Positions 8,690 through 16,630 of a DNA stretch of 64,000 nt are shown piece by piece. The stretch lies in contig NC_019780.1 in the NCBI RefSeq assembly GCF_000317615.1, forward strand, positions 3,369,840 through 3,433,839, in the 5' to 3' direction. A program made the translations under genes and the position numbers. A model generated the notes under the pieces. That model had not been told where the DNA came from. It did not search any database and worked only from the letters and a program-made list of their open reading frames with translations. Every line of letters starts with the position of its first letter. The first letter of the stretch is position 1. This DNA comes from Dactylococcopsis salina PCC 8305 (GTDB taxonomy: Bacteria > Cyanobacteriota > Cyanobacteriia > Cyanobacteriales > Rubidibacteraceae).

Positions 8690-8883
8690 GTTAATCTTCT
8701 TTGAGTTTTCGTCATTGCGCTTGTTATAAGTTTGATTAGATTTAGTTCGCTTATTTACTCTTAATCCTAAACGGAGTGAGACTGTCAATCAACAAAAAAC
8801 TGATTCAAAAAATAATGATGTTACCTTAACCAAAAATGTAGAATAGATACCAACCCTATGAAGATCAGTATATTTATCATGTT

Positions 8884-9213
8884 ATGAGTCAAATTGAAAT
8901 TCATTCCATAACCCTTCCCCTAAAGGTAGATGAAGCTGGAGGGATTCGCGTTGGTCAGACTCGCGTCACCCTTGACAGTCTGCTTGTAGCTTACCAAAGT
9001 GGCTCAACACCTGAAGAGATTGCCGTGCAATATCCAACGTTGACTCTAGCGGAAATTTACGCGGGAATTACATACTATCTTACTCATCCTCAACAGGTTG
9101 AGGAGTATTTAGACCAACGTCGTCATCAGGCTGAACACCGAAGACAGCAGATTGCTCGAGATAACAACTTAGTTGGTTTAAGGCAACGTTTGCTCGATCG
9201 CCGTCAATCCTAA
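8884..9213 (+). CDS. DUF433-family antitoxin
   Basis: A 109-residue DUF433 protein. The core GGIRVGQTRVTLDSLLVAYQ, then STPEEIAVQYPTLTLAEIYA is the helix-turn-helix type domain of this family, and the charged tail (EEYLDQRRHQAEHRR) is typical. DUF433 genes precede PIN-like DUF5615 genes in many cyanobacteria and act as antitoxins in VapBC45-type pairs. The next gene starts 15 bases after its stop. Confidence 0.85.
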   Translation: MSQIEIHSITLPLKVDEAGGIRVGQTRVTLDSLLVAYQSGSTPEEIAVQYPTLTLAEIYAGITYYLTHPQQVEEYLDQRRHQAEHRRQQIARDNNLVGLRQRLLDRRQS

Positions 9214-9228
9214 ATTGGTAATATCTCA

Positions 9229-9579
9229 GTGCGTTTACTAACTGACGAAAATTTCAATGGTACTATATCACGAGGCTTGATTAGGCGTTTACCTGACCTA
9301 GACCTAGTTCGTGTTCAGGATGTTGGCTTGATGAACGCTGATGACTTAACTATCTTGGAGTGGGCAGCCCGTGAACAAAGAATATTACTTACCCATGATG
9401 TGGCAACGATTACTATGTATGCTTATGATCGTGTCAACAAAGGACTAACAATGCCAGGAGTGGTTGAGGTAATAGCAACTGCTTCGATTAAGAGAATCCT
9501 CGATGACTTAGAATTGTTTGTTCTCTGTAGCCTACCAGAAGAATATGACAGCCGTATCCTTTTCATCCCATTTCCCTAG
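9229..9579 (+). CDS. PIN-like toxin, DUF5615 family
   Basis: A 116-residue DUF5615 protein, the usual toxin partner of DUF433. It starts with GTG at 9229 and has LLTDENFNG with the first catalytic-type Asp, MNADDLTILEWAAREQR, and LLTHDVATI with a second acidic site. The family is related to PIN RNases but shorter. It is full length and undamaged. Together with 8884-9213 it is a second toxin-antitoxin pair only 740 bases from the first. Confidence 0.85.
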   Translation: MRLLTDENFNGTISRGLIRRLPDLDLVRVQDVGLMNADDLTILEWAAREQRILLTHDVATITMYAYDRVNKGLTMPGVVEVIATASIKRILDDLELFVLCSLPEEYDSRILFIPFP

Positions 9580-9589
9580 AATATTAGTC

Positions 9590-10015
9590 TTAGAACTTAA
9601 TGCCGAGTTGTCCATTGACACCGCGCACCGAATGATAACCGACTCCCACAAATACATTACCTGGAGGACGCACTTGTAATCCCCCAGAGATCGCTACATC
9701 ATCTTCTGCGTCAGAATACAAACCAACACCAACATAGGGAGAAAGCAAGGGAAAACTGACAAACTTTAGCACGTCAACACCAGTAGCGCCGTCTTCACGA
9801 CCACCGAGTTCTACTCCAAAGTCAAACCAACGAACGCCGAGAGAATAACTAACGTCGCTGTCTTCTACACCGACTGCTCCCCAGCCTTGTGGGGTGAGTT
9901 GACTGGCGGCAGCTTGCGGAAAGGAAATTACTCCCATTGTGGCTAAAGTGAGGGTCGCAGTCACGGAGAAAGAGTCTAATTTCATAACCAAATTGAGTCG
10001 TCCTTTTTTCTTCAA
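9590..10015 (-). CDS. Hypothetical exported protein, small beta-rich
   Basis: Up to 141 residues. An N-terminal signal peptide is likely (hydrophobic stretch TATLTLATMGVISF, then AAAS). ATG at residue 11 (MKLDSF) may be the true start. The mature part is glycine-rich with alternating hydrophobic residues (YSLGVRWFDFGVELGG, FVGVGYHSVRG) and ends in GIKF. This pattern resembles short outer-membrane beta-barrel or YadA-like strands. No named family is recognised. It converges with the DUF5615 gene, with ten bases between them. Confidence 0.6.
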   Translation of the reverse strand: MKKKGRLNLVMKLDSFSVTATLTLATMGVISFPQAAASQLTPQGWGAVGVEDSDVSYSLGVRWFDFGVELGGREDGATGVDVLKFVSFPLLSPYVGVGLYSDAEDDVAISGGLQVRPPGNVFVGVGYHSVRGVNGQLGIKF

Positions 10016-10078
10016 CCATACCGCGATCGAGTAACAGTTGGGGGTGAATTGAACTGATTACTGTAAAACGTAGGTTGG

Positions 10079-10792
10079 GTGGAGAAGACGAAACCCAACA
10101 TCAATATTCGTTATTCGTTATTCGTTATTCGTTATTCGTTATTTGTTCACTGCTTACTGGTCACTGGGAGACGTTCCATACTTCGACAAGCTCAGTAACA
10201 GGAACGTCTCTACATTGGTCACTGATCACTGATTACTGCTTACTGATCACTGATCACTGGTCACTGGTCACTGCAATGGGTGGAGGAAACGAAACCCAAC
10301 ATTCTTTACCAATAATCTGTAATTCGGTCAAGTCGTATTAAGACAACTAATTAGACTCTCTCAATCAATTAGATTTTTATATCAAACCCTGTCCTTTACA
10401 CTTCTTAACCATTTTTCGATCGGGAAAAATATTGAGCAACGGTCATCCGCAGGCTCCCGAACTTGGTTCGGGAGTACGGATGACGAGAATACGCCTTTTC
10501 AGCTATGATACTCGAAACAATAATCCCACGGGATGGTCTGTGCTTTCATCAATTTATCCACCTCAAAGACTGATGATTTCGTGGCTAGTTTTCAAATCTT
10601 GTCAAGTTTTTGGGAAAGAGTTTAAACCAATTTTTACCAGTCAATGTTACAGTTTGCAGCGAAGGGTTGACGAAAAAACGGTTTAATGCTGTGGGGAAAA
10701 TCTTCTTGGCGTGACCCTGAGTCTCACCCCCTACATCATACAACAGTTGGGGGTGAATCGATCGCGATCGATCGGTTCTGTGGATTCGATCG
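10079..10792. repeat. Segmental duplication, copy A
   Basis: This stretch is almost identical, in direct orientation, to 12329-12889. Shared parts include the ATTCGTTATTCG run, the segment around 10318-10435, the GATACTCGAAAC region, and the end ACAGTTGGGGGTGAATCGATCG. Copy A differs by an inserted GACGTTCC palindrome with heptamers (~10168-10272), a 48-bp palindrome (10436-10483), and loss of ~12 bp near the end. The last bases match the 3' end of fabD, so the source was the fabD-downstream region. The small ORFs inside are not supported. Confidence 0.85.
10436..10483. mobile_element. 48-bp palindromic insertion in copy A
   Basis: Copy B reads ATTGACGAG without a break, while copy A has 48 extra bases after ATTGA. 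The insert is a near-perfect hairpin: GTCATCCG (10442-10449) pairs with CGGATGAC (10477-10484), and CTCCCGAAC (10454-10462) pairs with GTTCGGGAG (10466-10474). TGA is present on both sides, compatible with a 3-bp target duplication. Confidence 0.75.
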
Positions 10793-10885
10793 AACGGTAA
10801 ACCATGTGAGAGTAAATGTTACATATTGTAGGGTTTGCCTTGCCCACCCTACCCTCTACCTTAAGCCCCCCAACCCCCCAAGTTT

Positions 10886-11062
10886 GGCAGGGCTGTTTCA
10901 TTCTCGGTGTTAAAATCGAAAGCGATCGCCTAAAACCCCTACGGGGTGGCGCGATCGCGCCAATTTCTTCTAATTTGGCTTTTTCTTAAGAAAAAAGCCG
11001 TAAAACCCCTGCTATTCCTAACATCTGGAATAACCAAAAAAATAGAATGAAACAGCCCTGCC
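10886..11062. mobile_element. 177-bp MITE, copy 1
   Basis: The ends GGCAGGGCTGTTTCATTCT and AGAATGAAACAGCCCTGCC are perfect 19-bp inverted repeats. CAAGTTT is duplicated on both sides. Inside are two HIP1-type sites and a CTTAAG-centred palindrome, but no ORF. By eye it is identical to copy 2 (15180-15356). The CAGGGCTGTTTCA end and 8-10 bp duplications resemble ISAs1-type elements, which is recall rather than a search. The target is the middle of a C-run/G-run palindrome. Confidence 0.85.
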
Positions 11063-11161
11063 CAAGTTTGGGGGGCTTAAATGTAACTTTACTTTTCCAA
11101 AATGGTATAAATCATTAAAAGCCTAATCATTACGCTTCATATTCTTGAACAGTGACATTCT

Positions 11162-11191
11162 CCCTCGGTGAATCAAAGATTACACCGAGGG
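11162..11191 (-). repeat. IS200/IS605-type right-end hairpin after tnpB
   Basis: CCCTCGGTG (11162-11170) pairs perfectly with CACCGAGGG (11183-11191). On the minus strand it follows AGAAG directly downstream of the tnpB stop. That is where IS200/IS605 elements carry a right-end hairpin and the 3' part of the omega RNA. Confidence 0.6.
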
Positions 11192-11233
11192 CTTCTAGCC
11201 TCACAGCCAAAAGATTTCCTGCGTCGCACTGAT

Positions 11234-12073
11234 CTAGGACTGGTTTCCCAATCCCCCGACAGATCGCTCTTGATGGGATTTCCCATCGGTAGCAGGCAGT
11301 TTCCTTTCCGACGAGTCCCGCCGTACTAAATCTTCACCTCGATTTCTTAAGACTTGAGCGGCTGCAACATCTCTGTCCGCTTCATAGCTACATTCAGGAC
11401 AACTATGCACTCTAACGCTCAAGTCTTTTTTGACATGAACACCACAATTTGGACAAGTTTGACTTGATCCCCTTGCATCAACAACACTAAAAAACTTTCC
11501 ACGTTTCCAACAGACTTGTTGAGTAATGGTTCGGAATTGTCCAAAACCGCCATCCAACATTTCTTTCCCAAGCATTCCTTTAGCCGTAATGCGGTAATCC
11601 AAATCTTCCATGAAGATCATGTCACCAGCATCGCACAAGGCGTGAGCTTGTTTATAGTGGAAATCTTTTCGAGTGTTACTAATTTTGTGGTGCATTCTCG
11701 CCACCTTGATGCGTTGTTTCTCGTAATTCTTTGACCGCTTTTGTTTTCTAGAAAGTCGGCGTTGCAGTAATCCCAACTTGCTTTGCATTTTCTTAAAAAA
11801 CTTCGGCGGTTTGACGAGAACCCCATCACTGGTTGCTAAAAATTTCTCTAACCCAATGTCAACTCCTAAAGCGTGACCATGAGGTTGTGGTTCAGGAACA
11901 TTAACATCTAATTGAATACAAACTGAAACATACCATCGGTCTGCTTTTCTGATGACTCGAACTTGCTTAACTTTGAATCCATCAGGAATTGGACGGTGAA
12001 CATTGATTCTAACTTTCCCAATTTTTGGTAAGTCAATTTGCCAAATCCCCCCTTCTTTTCCCCCCTTTCTTGT
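11234..12073 (-). pseudogene. tnpB: tnpB (IS200/IS605 RNA-guided nuclease), 5'-truncated
   Basis: The frame is open from after a TGA at 12074-12076 and codes ~279 residues, whereas complete TnpB is about 400. It begins at the region before the RuvC domain (DLPKIGKVRI). The catalytic Asp in ALGVDIGLEKF, Glu in FMEDLDYR and Asp in YEADRDVAAAQ, and the zinc ribbon (TCPNCG, SCPECS) are all intact. The N-terminal ~120 residues are missing, replaced by a DUF433 fragment. No tnpA is present. The remnant lies between the two segmental duplication copies. Confidence 0.85.
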
Positions 12074-12270
12074 TCATTTGCCCCCTGTTGACGAAAACTA
12101 ACCAAAGTCCAAACTGGGATGCGAGTGTTCCGAATTCGTGCATAACCCTGACAAATATTCGGATGTTTTTGAATCGTGCGTTCAGTCAGCTTTTGCAGGA
12201 GTAGGGTGTAATCTTCGCTATCTAGGGATTCAATTAAATTAACCAGAGAATCAACTAAACGAGAATTCAT
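12074..12270 (-). pseudogene. DUF433 antitoxin gene, 3'-truncated
   Basis: From ATG 12270 the minus strand codes MNSRLVDSLVNLIESL, then KHPNICQGYARIRNTRIPVW and SFRQQGANE, which is the first two thirds of a DUF433 protein. Similarity stops near 12070 in a G-rich run where tnpB sequence begins in another frame. No toxin partner follows, so it is a remnant cut by the tnpB-bearing segment. Confidence 0.7.
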
Positions 12271-12328
12271 CTTTTGCACTTCTCCTTTTTCCCTCATGGT
12301 ATCTGAAACCTTAAAAAGGATTAGATTC

Positions 12329-12889
12329 GGTGGAGAAGACGAAACCCAACATCAATATTCGTTATTCGTTATTCGTTATTCGTTATTCGTTATTTGTTCA
12401 CTGCTTACTGGTCACTGCAATGGGTGGAGGAAACGAAACCCAACATTTTTACCAATAATCTGTAATTCGGTCAAGTTGTATTAAGACAACTAATTAGACT
12501 CTCTCACTCAATTAGATTTTTATATCAAACCCTGTCCTTTACACTTCTTAACCATTTTTTGATCGGGAAAAATATTGACGAGATTACGCCTTCTCAGCTA
12601 TGATACTCGAAACGATAATCCCACGGGATGGTTTGTGCTTTTATCAATTTATCTACCTCAAAGACTGATGATTTCGTGGCTGATTTTCAAATCTTGTCAA
12701 GTTTTTGGGAAAGAGTTTAAACCAATTTTTACCAGTCAATGTTAAAGTTTGCAGCGAAGGGTTGACGAAAAAACGGTTTAATGCTGTGGGGAAAATCTTC
12801 TTGGCGTGACCCTGAGTTTCACCCCCTACATCTTACAACAGTTGGGGGTGAATCGATCGCGATCGTTCGCTTAATCGATCGGTTCTGTG
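12329..12889. repeat. Segmental duplication, copy B
   Basis: Direct copy of 10079-10792 without the two insertions. It joins the end of fabD naturally, since its last ~18 bases are fabD codons, so it is probably the original locus. The part before 12871 holds no supported gene and only small repeat-derived ORFs. Confidence 0.85.
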
Positions 12890-13764
12890 CATTCCACAGC
12901 GCGAGAAATGTTGTGGAGTGCAATCTCAGGACAGGTACGCTTACACAGACCCGTTAAGACATTACCCGGACCGATCTCTTTCAATTCCGAAACTCCTTCC
13001 GATGCGAGTTTCAGCAGTATTTCTCGCCAGCGTACCGTTCCTGTCATTTGTTCCATGAGACGGCTTTTGAGAGTAGTTGCATCGGTGGTGGGAGTAGGAT
13101 CAACATTGGATAAAACAGGAACGATCGCGTCCCCAAAATTAACCTCATCTAGCAGTTGCTTAAAATCTTGGGCAACCCCTGCCATCAGGGGAGAATGAAA
13201 CGCACCAGAGACATTTAAGGGGATTGCTCGTTTGGTTTTAACTTCCGCTAAAACCGCATCAACCGCTTCTGGTGTTCCTGAAATCACCACTTGTTGCGGA
13301 CTGTTATCGTTGGCGAGAACCACATCACTATCTTGAGCGAGCGCTTCGTCTAATTGAGTGCGATCGAACTTCATTAGGGCAACCATCTTCCCACCAGCAG
13401 CAGTTTCCATCAATTTTGCTCGCTGCTGCACCAATCGTAAACCCGCTTCAAAACCAAACACTCGCGCCGCATACAAAGCACTGTATTCCCCTAAACTATG
13501 ACCCGCGACATACTGGGGAAACTGTCGTCCTTCCTCCAGTAATAAATCAATGAGAATGGACTCCACCACATAGAGACAGGGTTGCGTGTAAAGGGTGCGA
13601 GACAGTTGTTCCTCTTCTTGATGACAAACCTCTAAAACCGACCAGCCGAGGATTGTTTCTGCTTGTTGAAATCGTTCCTTTCCCAGAGTTGTTTCTCCTA
13701 AATCGGTATCCATACCGACGGTTTGCGAACCCTGTCCAGGAAAAACGAAAGCAAGTTTACTCAT
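12871..13764 (-). CDS. fabD: Malonyl-CoA:ACP transacylase (FabD)
   Basis: FabD moves malonyl from CoA to acyl carrier protein for fatty-acid synthesis. The 297-residue product starts MSKLAFVFPGQGSQTVGMD. It has the active-site serine in GHSLGEYSALYAA, the substrate Arg in LVQQRAKLM and the catalytic His in SGAFHSPLM. Length is normal. It lies 27 bases after fabH in the plsX-fabH-fabD order common in cyanobacteria. Its 3' end was copied into the upstream duplication (10775-10792). Confidence 0.95.
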   Translation of the reverse strand: MSKLAFVFPGQGSQTVGMDTDLGETTLGKERFQQAETILGWSVLEVCHQEEEQLSRTLYTQPCLYVVESILIDLLLEEGRQFPQYVAGHSLGEYSALYAARVFGFEAGLRLVQQRAKLMETAAGGKMVALMKFDRTQLDEALAQDSDVVLANDNSPQQVVISGTPEAVDAVLAEVKTKRAIPLNVSGAFHSPLMAGVAQDFKQLLDEVNFGDAIVPVLSNVDPTPTTDATTLKSRLMEQMTGTVRWREILLKLASEGVSELKEIGPGNVLTGLCKRTCPEIALHNISRAVECTEPID

Positions 13765-13791
13765 TTTTCTTTGTTATTTACAATACAATTT

Positions 13792-14808
13792 TTAAGATTC
13801 AATTTGCCATTGTACGATCGCGCTGCCCCAAGTTAATCCCGCACCAAATCCAGACATAGCAATAATATCACCCGACTTTAACTTCCCCGCGTGTTGGGCC
13901 TCATCTAGTGCCAAAGGAATAGAAGCCGCCGAAGTGTTCCCATAACTGGCTAAGTTACTAATGACCCGTTCTGGGGGAAGATTTAAGCGTTGTGCGACCG
14001 CATCCATAATCCGTTGATTTGCCTGATGGAGTAACAACCAATCCACTTGTTCTGCCGTTAATTCGGCATGAAAGAGCGCCTTTAAGATCACCTCTGGCAC
14101 TTTTTCTACGGCAAAGCGATAGACTTCTTTTCCTTTCATGGTAATCGGTTGATATTTTCCCTGACCGACAGTCACCTCCTCGGTAAGATTTTTCTCCTCT
14201 CCCTGATGATTTAGTGTCAAGGTATGATTGAGACTACCATCACTACAGAGTTCAAATCCCAGTAACCGATCGCGATCGGGGGCTGTCGCTTCAATGACCA
14301 CTGCACCAGCGCCATCGCCAAATAAAATACAAGTGCTGCGATCGGACCAATCCACCCAACGGGATAAGATATCAGCCCCGATGAGTAACACTTTCCGATA
14401 AGCACCGGTGCGGATAAATTGTGCGGCATTAACCAAACCAAACACAAACCCCGAACAAGCTGCGGTCAGATCGAAAGCAACTGCTTGCGTCGCACCGATC
14501 GCCCTTTGAATACTCACCGCACTCCCAAACAAATCATCAGGAGTTGATGTGGCTAAAATCACTAAATCAAGCTCTTGCGGTTGGACTTGTGCCATGGCGA
14601 GGGCTTTTTGACTAGCTTCTGTTCCGAGGGTAAGTAAAGACTCCTTTGGCGTGGCAAGACAACGCTGTTGAATGCCAGTACGAGTGGTAATCCAATCATC
14701 AGATGTTTCTACCATCCGCGCTAAATCCTGATTGGTTAATCGACCTGCTGGTGCTGCCGAACCACTCCCCGTAATACCGATTCCTGCTGAATAAAATCCG
14801 TTCCTCAT
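13792..14808 (-). CDS. fabH: 3-oxoacyl-ACP synthase III (FabH)
   Basis: FabH condenses acetyl-CoA with malonyl-ACP to start fatty-acid synthesis. The 338-residue thiolase-fold protein has the triad: Cys in FDLTAACSGFVFG, His in LLLHQANQRI and Asn in SYGNTSAAS. The N-terminal part, GIGITGSGSAAPAG, is typical of the cyanobacterial enzyme. fabD follows closely; plsX is 600 bases upstream beyond repeats and a MITE, so the cluster is physically split although all three genes keep one direction. Confidence 0.95.
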   Translation of the reverse strand: MRNGFYSAGIGITGSGSAAPAGRLTNQDLARMVETSDDWITTRTGIQQRCLATPKESLLTLGTEASQKALAMAQVQPQELDLVILATSTPDDLFGSAVSIQRAIGATQAVAFDLTAACSGFVFGLVNAAQFIRTGAYRKVLLIGADILSRWVDWSDRSTCILFGDGAGAVVIEATAPDRDRLLGFELCSDGSLNHTLTLNHQGEEKNLTEEVTVGQGKYQPITMKGKEVYRFAVEKVPEVILKALFHAELTAEQVDWLLLHQANQRIMDAVAQRLNLPPERVISNLASYGNTSAASIPLALDEAQHAGKLKSGDIIAMSGFGAGLTWGSAIVQWQIES

Positions 14809-15039
14809 CCAATTTGATCACGGGTTTAAAACCCAGTCATTGACGACATCTGAAAAAAAGTTAAGCCTTTTGACCGCTCGCAACGAATAGTAAGGCAAAA
14901 CCGAATCTCTTGTCAACTTTTCCCCAATTCTTAAAAATTTGGAAGATGTGGCGATCGAAGATGCTTTAATTGAAGGAAGAACGGAGGTAGAAGGGGATTG
15001 ACGCGATCGAGATCAATTAATTTTTTCTAATCACCAGTG

Positions 15040-15125
15040 ACCAATGTAGAGACGTTCCATGGAACGTCTCCTTCCATGGAACGTCTCCTTCCATGGAACG
15101 TCTCCCAGTCACCAGTGACCAGTGA
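15040..15125. repeat. GACGTTCC palindromes in tandem with heptamers
   Basis: GTAGAGACGTTCC, then ATGGAACGTCTCC, is repeated three times in a row (the right arm of one serves as the start of the next) and is bordered by CACCAGTGACC heptamer-type sequence. Single copies of the palindrome occur at ~10168 (enlarged loop), 18846, 46990 and 58602. The rest of the gap 14809-15040 holds no gene. Confidence 0.75.
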
Positions 15126-15179
15126 GGGGGTTGGGTTTCGTTTCTCTCCACCCAACCTACCCAAAGCCCCCCAATCATC

Positions 15180-15356
15180 GGCAGGGCTGTTTCATTCTCG
15201 GTGTTAAAATCGAAAGCGATCGCCTAAAACCCCTACGGGGTGGCGCGATCGCGCCAATTTCTTCTAATTTGGCTTTTTCTTAAGAAAAAAGCCGTAAAAC
15301 CCCTGCTATTCCTAACATCTGGAATAACCAAAAAAATAGAATGAAACAGCCCTGCC
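15180..15356. mobile_element. 177-bp MITE, copy 2
   Basis: By eye identical to copy 1 (10886-11062) over all 177 bases, with the same 19-bp inverted ends. CAATCATC is duplicated on both sides, and the pre-insertion site reads CCCCCCAATCATCGGGGGG, again a C-run/G-run palindrome. It sits between plsX and fabH. Its identity to copy 1 points to recent movement. Confidence 0.85.
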
Positions 15357-15409
15357 CAATCATCGGGGGGTTGGGGGGATAAAAGAGGGGTAATTTTTCC
15401 AAAATCGTA

Positions 15410-16465
15410 TTACAGATTCGTGCTGACTGTTGAATCTACGGATAAACCTTCTGTTCCTGCGCTGTAGGAACGAAGACGGGTTAAAACCTTCTCATCGATC
15501 GCATCTTTCGCCAGACGAATCGCATTATAAATCGAAGGGGCTTGAGAACTACCATGACTAATAATGCAAATGCCATCAACGCCCAGTAGTAACGCTCCTC
15601 CGTGTTCTGCGTGATCAATGCGTTGCTTAATCCGTTTGAGATTCGGTTTTAATAAAGCACTTCCCACCTGTCCATGTAATCCTCGTGGCAATTCTTCCTT
15701 GAGAATATCCAGTAAGACTTCTCCCACTGCTTCGGCAAACTTAAGAATCACATTCCCCACAAAGCCATCACAAACAATAACATCAAACTTTCCAGAGAGA
15801 ACATCTCTCCCTTCGGCATTCCCGACAAAGGGAATCTGAGGATTGTCTGTCATCAACTGATGAGCGCGGATTGATGCTTCATTCCCCTTAGATGGTTCTT
15901 CGCCAATATTCAGTAATCCCACTTTCGGTTCAGCATTACCCAGAACATATTTACTGTAAACCGTCCCCATCAAGCCAAACTGTTCCAAAAATTTCGGGCG
16001 ACAATCAACCATTGCTCCCGCATCGAGGATGATTACTGATTTTCCCGCGATCATTGTTGGTAAAATTGCCCCAATGGCGGGTCGATCGATGCCTTTTAAG
16101 CGTCCCAACCGTAACAATGCTCCCGCCATCGCCGCGCCAGAATGACCAGCAGAAACCACCGCCTCTGCTCGTCCAGCTTTCACCATATCCATCGCCACAT
16201 TAATCGACGCTTTCCGTTTCTGTTTTAACGCCGCCATTGGCTCTTCTGACATTTCAATCACCCCTTCGGAGGGGATCACTTCTAGATGTGGATTATTCTG
16301 GCTTCCCGATGCTTCCATCAGGGGTTGAATCTGTTCTGGATCACCCACTAACAGCACATCTACTTCGAGTTCTTCTGTGGCTCGGAGCGCCCCAGTAATA
16401 ATTTCACCGGGAGCATAGTCTCCCCCCATAGCGTCAACTGCAATTTTTGCGCGAGTCGATTTCAT
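15410..16465 (-). CDS. plsX: Phosphate acyltransferase (PlsX)
   Basis: PlsX makes acyl-phosphate from acyl-ACP, the first step of phosphatidic acid synthesis with PlsY. The 351-residue product has the family start IAVDAMGGDYAPGEIITGA, then EGVIEMSEEPMAALKQK and GHSGAAMAGALLRLG, at normal length. It is the first gene of the plsX-fabH-fabD cluster and is transcribed away from dacB. The 165-base divergent gap must carry both promoters; I see no clear operator there. Confidence 0.95.
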   Translation of the reverse strand: MKSTRAKIAVDAMGGDYAPGEIITGALRATEELEVDVLLVGDPEQIQPLMEASGSQNNPHLEVIPSEGVIEMSEEPMAALKQKRKASINVAMDMVKAGRAEAVVSAGHSGAAMAGALLRLGRLKGIDRPAIGAILPTMIAGKSVIILDAGAMVDCRPKFLEQFGLMGTVYSKYVLGNAEPKVGLLNIGEEPSKGNEASIRAHQLMTDNPQIPFVGNAEGRDVLSGKFDVIVCDGFVGNVILKFAEAVGEVLLDILKEELPRGLHGQVGSALLKPNLKRIKQRIDHAEHGGALLLGVDGICIISHGSSQAPSIYNAIRLAKDAIDEKVLTRLRSYSAGTEGLSVDSTVSTNL

Positions 16466-16630
16466 AAATCCAATTCGTATAAGTGTTAAGGACTTAGTTT
16501 AAGTCCTGTTTTCATTAAAGTAGAACTAAACAATTAAATTTTAAGTTAAAAACAGTGCAGTATGTCTCTTTAAGATAGATTACAGGTTGTTGTTACAACT
16601 GACCAGTCGTATTTTTGTGAGATTAGGGTA

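Noticed and set aside
10432-10913. Two ORFs of 75-84 codons in copy A
   Set aside because: They cross the palindrome insertion and repeats, and the counterpart in copy B is not kept open in the same way.
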